20,905 nt of DNA. It comes from Clostridia bacterium (GTDB lineage Bacteria; Bacillota; Clostridia; Oscillospirales; Acutalibacteraceae). A program made the position numbers and the translations under genes. Each line of letters opens with the position of its first letter. The stretch's first letter is position 1. Location of the stretch: NCBI GenBank assembly GCA_900769535.1, contig CAAGHB010000084.1, positions 1 through 20,905 on the forward strand. The letters are read 5' to 3'. The notes below the pieces were generated by a model. That model made no database searches and was not told where the DNA came from. It was given only the letters and a program-made list of their open reading frames with translations. Shown here in pieces: positions 1-7,394 of this stretch.

Positions 1-291
1 ACTGTCTGTAATTCCCGACTCTTACCGAATGCGAACGACCTTTCGCTTTTCCGCTTATCCAGTTTTCAAAGACCTTGCTGTTAAACACAGCTCTTGCATA
101 TTTATTATACATTTCAGGATTAAGCTCTGAATAATGGGTGATTTCGTGCTTGAATATCTCCACAACTGCATCAAAGGTGGTATGACCTTCGTGTAGATAA
201 ATAGTCTGTCCGTCAAAGAAACCGCGTGTTGTAGCTTTAAATGACTTTCCGCTTGCCGTTCTGCCACCACGAGATAAATCATCAAAAAAGG
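1..291 (-). pseudogene. Truncated zincin-type metallopeptidase fragment of a mobile-element polyvalent protein
   Basis: A minus-strand frame is open from about 291 down to the window edge and continues beyond it. It reads FDDLSRGGRTASGKSFKATT, then a segment with FFDGQTIYLHEGH, then FKHEITHYSELNPEMYNKYA. HEITH is an HExxH zinc-binding motif. The whole resembles the metallopeptidase-like module inside very large polyvalent proteins carried by Firmicutes conjugative elements and phages (family knowledge). There is no start codon with a ribosome site: the frame runs back through the terminator hairpin at 284-319 to a TAA without a usable ATG. The 5' part of the gene is therefore missing. It is probably a remnant left by an insertion or deletion next to the B12 operon. 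I cannot say whether the part outside the window is intact. The 76-aa ATG-initiated reading of the same DNA is in a different frame and is not the real one. Confidence 0.6.
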
Positions 292-319
292 AGCGGATTT
301 TAAAATCCACTCCTTTTAG
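284..319 (-). terminator. Intrinsic terminator of the B12 uptake operon
   Basis: On the minus strand AAAAGGAGTGGATTTT is followed directly by AAAATCCGCTCCTTTT and a run of T. The central pair is a G-U wobble on the minus strand but a C-A mismatch on the plus strand, so the hairpin serves minus-strand transcription. It lies 12 nt after the stop of the ECF S-component gene. Confidence 0.85.
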
Positions 320-331
320 TTGTGCGCTATT

Positions 332-844
332 TTAAATTTTATCTGTTGAAACCCGTTTTAATGCTATAATCATAGGGTAAATCAGAATACCGCAAATAAA
401 ATTGCTGACTCCGTGAATGAGGTCAAACGGAAATCCTGCGATTATCCAGGTGATTATACCTTTGAAATTCAAGCCAAACATAATTGCCTGCGCGGGTGCA
501 TACAATATTCCGAATAAAAAGCCGTGCAACGAAGAAACTGCCATGTAAACAATCGGTCGCATCTTTTTGGGAATATTTTTTGGAATAAGCATTGCGAATC
601 CCCATAAAACAGTCCAAATATAAAGATAGGGAATCCACCACGTTGTAAATCCCGAAAAAAGCCCATTTAAAAACACAAAAACATATATTGGGCACAGCGC
701 TTTTGTTCGATAAACAACGGTTATGGCAACAATAATTGCTCCGAGAAGATGAATATTCGGAAACATTTCCATAATCAGCTTCGAAACATACATTATGGCG
801 CCAAGCATACCGAAAACGGCAATTTCCCGTATTTTAAGCTTCAT
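332..844 (-). CDS. ECF transporter S component, probable cobalamin (B12) uptake
   Basis: A 170-aa, very hydrophobic protein with about five to six membrane segments and a short basic N-terminus (MKLKIREIAVFGMLGA), the size and look of ECF-type substrate-binding S components. Such proteins bind a vitamin in the membrane and dock onto a shared ECF module of two ATPases and a T subunit, none of which is in this window. Substrate assignment rests on context. The gene starts at the base after the stop of a DUF4430 lipoprotein gene, and both lie behind a cobalamin riboswitch, so cobalamin or a precursor is the likely cargo. The zero-base junction (TAA then ATG) suggests translational coupling. A strong terminator follows. 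Function as an S component is moderately sure from sequence; B12 as substrate is inferred from regulation. Confidence 0.75.
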   Translation of the reverse strand: MKLKIREIAVFGMLGAIMYVSKLIMEMFPNIHLLGAIIVAITVVYRTKALCPIYVFVFLNGLFSGFTTWWIPYLYIWTVLWGFAMLIPKNIPKKMRPIVYMAVSSLHGFLFGILYAPAQAIMFGLNFKGIITWIIAGFPFDLIHGVSNFICGILIYPMIIALKRVSTDKI

Positions 845-1300
845 TTATTCGACCTTAAAGGTGTAAACGGCGGTTTCGTCGATGGCTGTTTTATCAACGC
901 CTTCGGTAGCGTATTCGCCGTTTATGTAAAACGCCCAGTATTTTCCGTCCTTGTCATAGTCGACAGTGAGGCAGTCAACGGTTTTTACATACAGTCCGTA
1001 GGGACCTTCTTCGCCGTCAATGAAACCTATTTCCGTCAGTGCTTCGCCGACATATTCTTTGTCGGTGAGGATTTCATATTTTGCTTCGTTTCCTTCCGCA
1101 TTAACAACGCTTACAGCAAAGCTTTTTTCGCCTTCGCCAAGCTGCATTACGCTCTCCGAAACGGTTGATGAAATGATGCTGTCGGTCGAGGAAGCGTCGG
1201 TCTTGTTATCGCTACAACCTGTTGTAAAAAGTGATGTGGCCGCAACAATCACCATACAAAGACATAACAATAACGATTTTTTAATTCGTTTAAAATTCAT
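845..1300 (-). CDS. DUF4430 (transcobalamin-like) lipoprotein, probable B12-binding partner
   Basis: A 151-aa exported lipoprotein: basic start MNFKRIKKS, a hydrophobic stretch to about residue 26, then the lipobox FTTGC with Cys29 as the lipidation site, then a Ser/Thr-rich linker. Residues about 60-151 fit the DUF4430 fold, with YGLYVKTVDCLTVDYDKDGK and then KYWAFYINGEYATEGVDKTA as the typical W-F-Y-x-N-G-x core. The family is related to the C-terminal domain of eukaryotic transcobalamin and intrinsic factor (established family knowledge). Its gene is first in an operon led by a cobalamin riboswitch and followed without a gap by an ECF S component. A surface-anchored B12 capture protein that hands substrate to the S component is the natural inference. 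The ribosome site AAAGGAG lies about 10 nt upstream of the ATG. Confidence 0.82.
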   Translation of the reverse strand: MNFKRIKKSLLLCLCMVIVAATSLFTTGCSDNKTDASSTDSIISSTVSESVMQLGEGEKSFAVSVVNAEGNEAKYEILTDKEYVGEALTEIGFIDGEEGPYGLYVKTVDCLTVDYDKDGKYWAFYINGEYATEGVDKTAIDETAVYTFKVE

Positions 1301-1347
1301 GTTTTTGTAACTCCTTTAATGTTTTTTTATTTTTTCTCTGTTTTTTT

Positions 1348-1556
1348 GGTCGGCACTCGCAACCTTTAATATTACAGAGTATTTTGTCAAAAAAATATTT
1401 CGACTCGGCATATTTTTATCCGCCTTCTCAAACAAGAGTGTGTTCAATGGCTTGTCTCTGATTTGCGGCATCAGATAGGATAAAAATTTATGTATTGTTA
1501 TGCCTCACGGCGACGTGCTCGTACGGGATTTTCACCCGTTTCCTTTTTTGACAAAA
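1348..1556 (-). promoter_or_regulatory. Cobalamin (B12) riboswitch
   Basis: Read on the minus strand. A 13-bp closing stem pairs TTTTGTCAAAAAA (1556-1544) with TTTTTTGACAAAA (1394-1382). Next comes the conserved core GGAAA-CGGGTGAAAATCCCG (1543-1524), matching the GGGAA...GGTGNAAATCC signature. The L5 region GAGCACGTCGCCGTGA matches the CGCCACTGTGA block. Then come GATGCCGC, GAGAAGGC and ATGCCGAGTCGAAA in the order expected for the aptamer, the last being a degenerate B12 box. Beyond the closing stem a hairpin GGTTG-CGAGTGC-CGACC (1364-1348) has a loop whose GCGAGTGC can pair with GCACGTCGC of L5. That is the L5-L13 kissing interaction of this class. I see no clear terminator before the lipoprotein start, so control of translation initiation is more likely than attenuation. 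Confidence 0.88.
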
Positions 1557-1559
1557 TTT

Positions 1560-1588
1560 ATTATAACACCGATTACTTATATTTTCAA
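1560..1588 (-). promoter_or_regulatory. SigA-type promoter for the B12 riboswitch operon
   Basis: On the minus strand TTGAAA (1588-1583), a 17-nt spacer and TATAAT (1565-1560). It overlaps the stop codon of the upstream pseudouridine synthase gene and would start the RNA a few bases before the riboswitch closing stem. Confidence 0.8.
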
Positions 1589-2565
1589 CTGCATTGAACG
1601 TCCTTAGGTGACATTCCGAATAATTCTTCGACAAACCATACCTTCTTTACCGAAAATTCCTTTCCGTTAAGATAGTTTAGCTCCTCAGCATCTTCACTAA
1701 ATGAGAACTTGATTCGGTACGACCAAAGCGCCTGATGCTTATATCCTTTTTTGCGGTCATCGGCGTTTTTGCCGTATTTTCCGTCACCGAGCAGGGGATG
1801 ACCTATCGACGAGAGATGTGCGCGGATTTGATGAGTTCGTCCCGTAAGCAGCTCGATTTCGAGTAAGGAAAGGCCGCCTTTTTCGGCAACAACGCGGTAT
1901 TTTGTTTTTATTGAACGATTGTTGTCCGATTTTGATTTTTTAATCTTTGCAATGTTTTTGTCCCCGTCCTTTTCGAGATAGCCCTCCAAAACGTCCTGTT
2001 TTTTCGGCATTTTACCGTGGACGACGCAAAGATAAAATTTATCAATCTCTCTTATTTTCAGCATCCTGTTCATAGTCCTCAGCGCAGCCGCATTTTTTGC
2101 CGCGATAACGATACCGCCGGTATTTCGGTCGATACGGTTGACAAGGGCGGGTTTAAAGGATGCTTCATCCTCGGGACAATATTCACCCGATTTATATAAA
2201 TGATGCTGAATTCGCATTATAAGAGTGTCGCGATATTCGGTATCATCGGGGTGAACAATGAGCCCCTGCGGCTTGTTGACGAGCATTATATTTTCATCCT
2301 CGTAAACAATATCAAGCAGGTCGGGCGCAGAAGTAAAATCATATTTCGGCGCAGTCTCGACTAAAAACTCGTCATTTATGTATAGCGAAACAACGTCACC
2401 CTTTTGAAGCAGGGTTGAAATTTCAGCACGTTTTGAATTTACTTTTATGCGCTTGATTCGGATATATTTATACATAAGCGACTTTGGCAGGTTTGAAAAC
2501 GTTTTTGTGAGGTATTTATCGAGCCGCTGTCCGCTGTCATTAGCGTTGATGATATATTCCTTCAA
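1585..2565 (-). CDS. RluA-family 23S rRNA/tRNA pseudouridine synthase
   Basis: A 326-aa RluA-family enzyme that isomerises uridine to pseudouridine in structured RNA. Residues about 13-60 form an S4 RNA-binding domain (GQRLDKYLTK, then KRIKVNSKRAEISTLLQKGD). The catalytic domain has VNKPQGLIVHPDD near residues 96-108 and the catalytic-aspartate motif NRIDRNTGG with Asp146, a variant of the usual HRLDxxTSG. GRTHQIRAHLSSIGHPLLGD follows near residue 240. Length fits RluC/RluD-like members with an S4 domain. The start is TTG, supported by GGAGG seven nt upstream. The exact rRNA target cannot be read from sequence. It diverges from radC across a 110-bp promoter region. Confidence 0.92.
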   Translation of the reverse strand: MKEYIINANDSGQRLDKYLTKTFSNLPKSLMYKYIRIKRIKVNSKRAEISTLLQKGDVVSLYINDEFLVETAPKYDFTSAPDLLDIVYEDENIMLVNKPQGLIVHPDDTEYRDTLIMRIQHHLYKSGEYCPEDEASFKPALVNRIDRNTGGIVIAAKNAAALRTMNRMLKIREIDKFYLCVVHGKMPKKQDVLEGYLEKDGDKNIAKIKKSKSDNNRSIKTKYRVVAEKGGLSLLEIELLTGRTHQIRAHLSSIGHPLLGDGKYGKNADDRKKGYKHQALWSYRIKFSFSEDAEELNYLNGKEFSVKKVWFVEELFGMSPKDVQCS

Positions 2566-2597
2566 GGTGTTTCCTCCAAAAAATACATGTTTTTATC

Positions 2598-2645
2598 ATT
2601 ATAACATATTTTTCGCTTTTCAAAAGAAAAATTTTGTTGTATAAT
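2598..2645. promoter_or_regulatory. Divergent promoter region between the rluA-like gene and radC
   Basis: Two -10 boxes face apart: TATAAT on the plus strand at 2640-2645 toward radC, and TATAAT on the minus strand at 2603-2598 toward the pseudouridine synthase. The -35 elements overlap in the T/A-rich stretch at 2617-2627 and are poor matches, so spacing is approximate. Confidence 0.5.
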
Positions 2646-2675
2646 AAATTAAATTTAAATTTCAGGTGAGTTTAA

Positions 2676-3371
2676 TTGAATTCAGAGAATAATCACAAGG
2701 AACATAGAAAACGCCTCAAAGGGCGCTTTCACCGTGAAGGACTTGATAATTTCGAAATTCACAATGTTCTTGAACTTCTGCTTTTTTTCGGAATTCCTTA
2801 TAAGGATACTAATGATTTGGCGCATGAACTGCTCAAAAAATTCGGTTCCCTGTCGGGAGTGCTCGAAGCATCGCGCGAGGAACTGATGAGCGTAAACGGA
2901 ATAGGTGAAAATGCGGCAACGCTGCTTACTTTGATACCGTCATTATCACGGCGATACTTGGAGGACAAGGTGAACGAAAAGGCCTCGATGAACAATTGCG
3001 AGGCGATTGGCAATTTTTTAGTGGCTAAATATAGGTTCAGGCAGGACGAGGTATTTTCTATAATTTGTCTCGATCAGTGTTGCCGATTTATTAGCTGGGA
3101 AATTATTTCAAGCGGAACGATAAACGTTACGGCGGTCAATTCGCGAAAGGTGATTGAATCCGCGATGAAAACCTCTGCAAATGCCGTAGTTTTGGCTCAT
3201 AATCATCCAAATGGGTTAGCAATTCCGTCAGCCGATGATATAAAATCGACTATTGCGTTAATTGAAGCACTTGGCATAATTGGAGTTCGTGTTGTTGATC
3301 ACATTATCATCAGCGGAGAGGATTACGTCTCTCTCGCAAGTTCAAAGCAGTATAAACATTTGTTTAAATAA
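2676..3371 (+). CDS. radC: RadC family protein (JAB/MPN domain)
   Basis: A 231-aa RadC (UPF0758) protein. Residues about 5-90 hold the helix-hairpin-helix DNA-binding part, including LMSVNGIGENAATLL near 70-84. Residues about 110-231 form the JAB1/MPN-like metalloprotease fold: Glu125 in DEVFSI, then AHNHPNG with His175 and His177, then IPSADD with Ser185 and Asp188, the full JAMM metal set. Despite the name, a direct role in DNA repair is not established for the family, and homologues also occur on mobile elements. The start is TTG at 2676, chosen because AGGTGAG lies five nt upstream. The upstream gene also starts with TTG. The gene stands alone between its own promoter and a terminator. 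Confidence 0.93.
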   Translation: MNSENNHKEHRKRLKGRFHREGLDNFEIHNVLELLLFFGIPYKDTNDLAHELLKKFGSLSGVLEASREELMSVNGIGENAATLLTLIPSLSRRYLEDKVNEKASMNNCEAIGNFLVAKYRFRQDEVFSIICLDQCCRFISWEIISSGTINVTAVNSRKVIESAMKTSANAVVLAHNHPNGLAIPSADDIKSTIALIEALGIIGVRVVDHIIISGEDYVSLASSKQYKHLFK

Positions 3372-3373
3372 AA

Positions 3374-3407
3374 AAATCGTCTTGTTGAATAAACAGGACG
3401 ATTTTTT
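3374..3407 (+). terminator. Intrinsic terminator after radC
   Basis: AATCGTCTTGTT, loop GAATA, then AACAGGACGATT with one G-U pair, followed by a T run. It begins three nt after the radC stop. Confidence 0.88.
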
Positions 3408-3496
3408 CTATTTTTACCCTTTAATACGAAATAATGCATAGCATAAATAAGTATAATCCAGTAAGAATAATAAAAAAACGGCGGAGTTGGTTTAAA

Positions 3497-4360
3497 ATGA
3501 AAAAAACAGAAAAAATAATTGCCATATCTGTAATTATTGTCGGTATTCTTTCAATATCGGCTTATTTGTTCTTTGGCTCGGCAAAAAAAGAGGTACGGGC
3601 CATTTCTGTGTATCCTTATACTGTCGAGAGAACCGTCGTTACAACCGGTACAGTGATTGCAAAAAGCAGCGAGGCAGTGACCTATGATTCTACCGTGTAT
3701 CCAAAGGAAATAAAGGTTAAGGTTGGTGACCGTTTGAATGAGGGGGATTTAGTAATGACAGCGCTAAACTCCCGAATGAAAGAGATAAATATATACTCCG
3801 ATTACAGCGGAATCGTCACATCCTTGCCAATATCGGTTGGTAAAGAGGCAAGGTCGGGGGTATCACTTGCCGTAGTGGCCCAGCCAAACGAGCTTCAAAT
3901 AAAGGCACAAATAACTGAGATGGACGTGCCTTTTGTAAGGGTCGATGAGCGCGTAGAAATAAAAACAAACGGTGTCGGCGAAAAAACATATTCAGGCATA
4001 GTGAGCCGCGTGTCTAATCTTGCGGAGCAGACGTCAAACGGTACCGTAATAAGTATAACGGTTGACGTTGATTCCGCCGATAACGACCTTTTAATCGGCA
4101 TGAGTACGAAATTATATATAAAAACCGATTCGGCAACCGATGTCATTGCCGTACCTTACTCGTCGATTGAATACGATGACGGAAAGCCGTTTGTGTACGT
4201 TTTATCAGGGGAAAATATCATAAAAAAGAGCGTGAAAATTGGCATTGAGGGCAACGATTTGGCTGAAATAGTTGAAGGAATTGACGCAAATTCGATGGTT
4301 ATAGAAAATAAAAGTCAGCTTGATAATGCCAAAAAGGTGAGGATTGTAACCGATGAGTAA
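3497..4360 (+). CDS. MacA/HlyD-type adaptor subunit of an ABC exporter
   Basis: A 287-aa membrane-anchored adaptor. One N-terminal membrane segment (residues about 7-27) is followed by an extracellular part. That part has a barrel-sandwich hybrid (VKVGDRLNEGDLV, then IYSDYSGIVTSLPISVGKEA), beta-barrel repeats with GMSTKLYIKTDS and VIAVPYSSIEYDDGKPFVYV, and a membrane-proximal end. It has only a few residues where the coiled-coil hairpin of Gram-negative adaptors would be, as is usual in Firmicutes. I take the ATG at 3497, 21 codons inside the longest frame, because GGAG lies 10 nt upstream and the extra residues are basic and precede a normal signal anchor. It overlaps the permease gene by 8 nt. 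Partner ATPase: none adjacent. Substrate unknown. Confidence 0.85.
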   Translation: MKKTEKIIAISVIIVGILSISAYLFFGSAKKEVRAISVYPYTVERTVVTTGTVIAKSSEAVTYDSTVYPKEIKVKVGDRLNEGDLVMTALNSRMKEINIYSDYSGIVTSLPISVGKEARSGVSLAVVAQPNELQIKAQITEMDVPFVRVDERVEIKTNGVGEKTYSGIVSRVSNLAEQTSNGTVISITVDVDSADNDLLIGMSTKLYIKTDSATDVIAVPYSSIEYDDGKPFVYVLSGENIIKKSVKIGIEGNDLAEIVEGIDANSMVIENKSQLDNAKKVRIVTDE

Positions 4361-5525
4361 CCTGATTTTAAGCATATTCCGTCAGCTTCTCAGGCATAAG
4401 TGGCGCACGATTATGATAGCTCTCAGCGTTACAATCGGCGTTATGTCGGTGGCAATTATAGATATAGTAGGGGACGCCGGTATAGCAAAATTTAACCGTG
4501 AGCTCGATTGTCTCGGTGTTAGCGGTATTTCGGTTACAGTCGATTCAAGCAGTGGGCCGCAGCCGCTTAATGAAAACGACGTAGCCCTTATCGGCTCTGT
4601 GAACAATGTAAAGAGCGCAATGGGGATTATAAAAACAGGAGGTACCGCAAGCGCAAAATCAGACAGCTTTGACGTTGCTATCGTGGGTATCGGAGAAAAC
4701 GCAGACGATACAATTTCGCTTGAATTAAAATACGGACGGTACATCAATGAGGTTGACATAAAATCCGTAGCAAACGTTTGCATGATTGATGAGGACCTTT
4801 CAATAGAAATGTTTAATACCGATAACAGCGTAGGTATGCTGGTTGACATAAATTCGGGTTATGCATTTGGAAAATACGAAATTATCGGCGTAATTCCTAC
4901 CGAGGGGAGTATTCTTCGTAACGTTGCAAAGGACTTAATTGACAGCAACATTTATATCCCGTATTCGAATATATCGAGCTATTTTACTACGGTAGCAGTA
5001 AGCGTTGATAACACCGACCGTTCAGATGATACTACCGCCGAAATAAAACGGATTTTAGGGTTTCAAAAGGGCGGCGCCGATGCAATCAATGTTGAGGATA
5101 TGGCAATCCAAAGGGGAAGAATCAATAATTTATTTGATATTATAAAGCAGGTCTTAACGATAATCGGCGCAACCTCCATTGTCGTATCGGCGCTGTCGAT
5201 AATGACTATAATGCTCCTAACCGTAAAGGAACGAACCTACGAAATCGGTATAAAAAAATCCATTGGCGCAAGTAATAGCCGCGTTTTGTTCGAATTTGTA
5301 ATCGAGTCGGGAGCAGTTTCGCTAATAGGTGGAATTTTAGGGGTATTACTGTCATTAGCTGCATCATTTATCATGGCCAATTTTCTCAAAATCACCGTCA
5401 GCATTGACTTTTTAAAGCTTATATGGCTGATTTTTCTTTCAATTTTCGTCGGTTGCGTTTCCGGTGCTTATCCGGCTATAACTGCTGCACGACTGAACCC
5501 CGTCGACGCTCTCGGTCGAAACTGA
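4353..5525 (+). CDS. MacB/FtsX-type ABC transporter permease
   Basis: A 390-aa permease of the MacB/FtsX type. One membrane segment lies near the N-terminus (about residues 17-38, ending IDIVGDAGIAKF). A large extracellular MacB periplasmic-core-like domain follows (about 40-255). Three C-terminal membrane segments lie at about 265-292, 315-345 and 355-380, with the family's cytosolic coupling sequence KERTYEIGIKKSIGAS between the first two. GAYPAITAARLNPVDALGRN closes the protein in typical fashion. No nucleotide-binding domain is fused. AAGGTGAGG precedes the ATG, inside the end of the adaptor gene, so the two are coupled. An ATPase must come from elsewhere. Such systems handle peptides, lipids or antibiotics; the substrate here cannot be told. 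Confidence 0.9.
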   Translation: MSNLILSIFRQLLRHKWRTIMIALSVTIGVMSVAIIDIVGDAGIAKFNRELDCLGVSGISVTVDSSSGPQPLNENDVALIGSVNNVKSAMGIIKTGGTASAKSDSFDVAIVGIGENADDTISLELKYGRYINEVDIKSVANVCMIDEDLSIEMFNTDNSVGMLVDINSGYAFGKYEIIGVIPTEGSILRNVAKDLIDSNIYIPYSNISSYFTTVAVSVDNTDRSDDTTAEIKRILGFQKGGADAINVEDMAIQRGRINNLFDIIKQVLTIIGATSIVVSALSIMTIMLLTVKERTYEIGIKKSIGASNSRVLFEFVIESGAVSLIGGILGVLLSLAASFIMANFLKITVSIDFLKLIWLIFLSIFVGCVSGAYPAITAARLNPVDALGRN

Positions 5526-5531
5526 AAAAAT

Positions 5532-5567
5532 AAAAAGGTAGTACTATTTTTGTACTACCTTTTTGCG
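5532..5567. terminator. Bidirectional intrinsic terminator
   Basis: AAAAAGGTAGTAC, loop TATTTTT, then GTACTACCTTTTT: a perfect 13-bp stem with T runs on both strands. It lies between the convergent permease and metallophosphoesterase genes. Confidence 0.93.
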
Positions 5568-5590
5568 TTTTATTCATGTTAAAATGTCAC

Positions 5591-6466
5591 TCATTGAGCT
5601 GATTTCAGTTCAACTAAAACAACCTCTGGCCGATTGTTGAATCGGAAGGGGAAGAGACTGTTACCTATTCCTCTGCTGACTATCATATTGGTTTCATCAC
5701 TCGTATATAAACCTGCGTCATATTTTGGAAACAGACCCTGGTTTGGAGATGCTAATCCGCCTAATAACGGCAATCTGAATTGGCCTCCGTGCACATGACC
5801 GCATAGGGCTAAATCTATTTCGTTTTTTTCGTAAACATCAAAAAGCTCAGGCCTGTGGGATAGAAGTACGGTATAGTTATTCTCGTCTTTTTTTAGTTCA
5901 CAAAGCTTACCGTCAATTACCGTTTTCGCATCAATTTTAATATTATCGGCTTCAAAGTTAGGGTCGTTGACACCTATTACCGTAATTGCTTCATTTGATT
6001 TTTCAATAGTTATTTTTGTGTTTTCAAGAATCACCGTGCCTAATTTATTAAGTCCCTCTTTAAGCTCGGTATATTCTGAAACCCGTTCTTCGTGATTTCC
6101 CGTTACATAATAGCAGGGCGCAATTTGCATTGCCTTTTCGACAAAGTTGAGGGCAATTTCGATGTTTGTGTTACGTGAATCAATCAAGTCACCTGTTATT
6201 ACAATAATGTCCGGCTCCGAATTATCTATTATTGTTAGTAAATTTTTATTATCTTTGCCCATTTCGGCGTTATGCAGGTCGGATATGTGAGCAATTCGGT
6301 AGCCGTCAAATGATTTTGGCAGCTTATCGCTTGTAATGGTGAATTTATTGAGTTCAAGCGCAGTATTTGCCCAAGCAATCCAAGAAACGAACGCAATAAG
6401 TATGATTGCGCTAATAACAACAGCCGATATCCTTTTTGCCTTTTTTGTAATCATAATTTTTACCAT
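5591..6466 (-). CDS. Membrane-anchored metallophosphoesterase (YkuE-like)
   Basis: A 291-aa calcineurin-like phosphoesterase with an N-terminal membrane segment (about residues 13-33) that would place the catalytic domain outside the cell. The metal-binding motifs are complete and in order: SDLH (62-65), ITGDLID with Gly92-Asp93, GNHEE (123-127), SHRPE with His204, and GHVHGGQ with His224 and His226. B. subtilis YkuE and related enzymes act on phosphoesters of lipids or UDP-sugar lipids, but the substrate here is not known. Two ATGs lie four codons apart (6466 and 6454) and neither has a clear ribosome site, so the start is uncertain by a few residues. It stands alone, convergent with the upstream permease gene. 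Confidence 0.9.
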   Translation of the reverse strand: MVKIMITKKAKRISAVVISAIILIAFVSWIAWANTALELNKFTITSDKLPKSFDGYRIAHISDLHNAEMGKDNKNLLTIIDNSEPDIIVITGDLIDSRNTNIEIALNFVEKAMQIAPCYYVTGNHEERVSEYTELKEGLNKLGTVILENTKITIEKSNEAITVIGVNDPNFEADNIKIDAKTVIDGKLCELKKDENNYTVLLSHRPELFDVYEKNEIDLALCGHVHGGQFRLPLLGGLASPNQGLFPKYDAGLYTSDETNMIVSRGIGNSLFPFRFNNRPEVVLVELKSAQ

Positions 6467-6608
6467 TTTGTTTGAAAATTTTAGTTAACTATAACAGATT
6501 ATATCATATAAATATGAATTTCACAAATGAAAAAAGTCGAAAATGTTTTATATTGATTAAATCGTTCAATAACCGATGAGGCGCAAAAAATGACCGAACG
6601 CGTAAAAG

Positions 6609-6639
6609 TCAACATTATTTTACATTCATTTGCTATAAT
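6609..6639 (+). promoter_or_regulatory. Candidate promoter of the DrrA/DrrB-like exporter
   Basis: A consensus -10 TATAAT lies at 6634-6639. The best -35, TCAACA at 6609-6614, is 19 nt away. That long spacer is of the kind seen at activator-dependent (for example MerR-family) promoters, though no regulator gene is adjacent and the -35 match is weak. Confidence 0.4.
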
Positions 6640-6665
6640 AGCCGTAAATAAGGAGGGCGAAACAC

Positions 6666-7394
6666 ATGCAAGCAATTAAAATAATTGAGCTCGTTAAACG
6701 GTATAAAAATTTAACCGCTGTTAATAATGTTAGATTGGAAATACAGCAAGGGGAACTATTTTCTTTACTTGGAGTAAATGGCGCGGGAAAGACCACGATT
6801 ATAAAAATGCTTTCCTGCTTAACAAAACCTACTGACGGAGACGCCTTTGTTGGCGGTTTTAGTATTATAAAAAATCCCGAACAGGTGAAGCAGGTGATTG
6901 GCGTATCCCCTCAGGAAACCGCTGTTGCTCCAAATCTTTCGGTGAAGGAAAACCTGGAACTTATCTGTGGTATTTACGGATTTTCTAAGGAAAAAACCGA
7001 AGCAAAAGTAAGGGAAATTTCAGAGCAGTTTATGTTGGATACCGTTTTAAACAGAAAGGCGGGTAGGTTATCGGGTGGCTGGCAACGCCGTGTCAGTATC
7101 TCAATGGCGCTTATCAGCGAACCTGAAATTTTATTTTTGGATGAACCTACGCTTGGATTGGATGTAATCGCAAGACACGAGCTTTGGGAAGCGGTTCGCT
7201 CGTTAAAAGGTAAAGTTACTATTATTCTGACTACTCATTACATGGAGGAAGCAGAGGCGCTGTCCGACCGCATAGGTATTATGAAAAACGGCAGTATTCT
7301 TGCGGTAGGGACTGCACAAGAATTAAAAAATAAGGCAGGAGCAAACGATTTCGAAACAGCGTTTGTTTCCATTGTGAAGGAGGGGATGGTGTGA
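6666..7394 (+). CDS. ABC exporter ATP-binding protein (DrrA/multidrug type)
   Basis: A 242-aa nucleotide-binding subunit. It has Walker A GVNGAGKTT (36-44), a Q-loop in SPQET (81-85), signature LSGGWQRR (135-142), Walker B ILFLDEPT (155-162), D-loop GLD, and the H-loop His191 in TTHYMEEAEALSDRIG. This last sequence and the first-domain layout are those of the daunorubicin/multidrug (DrrA, CcmA-like) exporter class. The signature has Trp where most members have Gln-Lys or Met. AGGAGGG lies 7 nt upstream of the ATG. Its stop overlaps the GTG start of the permease (GTGA), so the two form one transporter. Cargo is not predictable; drugs, lipids or peptides are all known for the class. Confidence 0.93.
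   Translation: MQAIKIIELVKRYKNLTAVNNVRLEIQQGELFSLLGVNGAGKTTIIKMLSCLTKPTDGDAFVGGFSIIKNPEQVKQVIGVSPQETAVAPNLSVKENLELICGIYGFSKEKTEAKVREISEQFMLDTVLNRKAGRLSGGWQRRVSISMALISEPEILFLDEPTLGLDVIARHELWEAVRSLKGKVTIILTTHYMEEAEALSDRIGIMKNGSILAVGTAQELKNKAGANDFETAFVSIVKEGMV

Noticed and set aside
749..1310. Two plus-strand frames of 139 and 96 residues opposite the B12 operon
   Set aside because: They are antisense to a lipoprotein and an S-component gene with clear family features and lack ribosome sites.
3434..3496. Longer start for the adaptor gene
   Set aside because: The extra 21 residues lack a ribosome site and would put a basic extension before a normal signal anchor; the ATG at 3497 has GGAG at good spacing.
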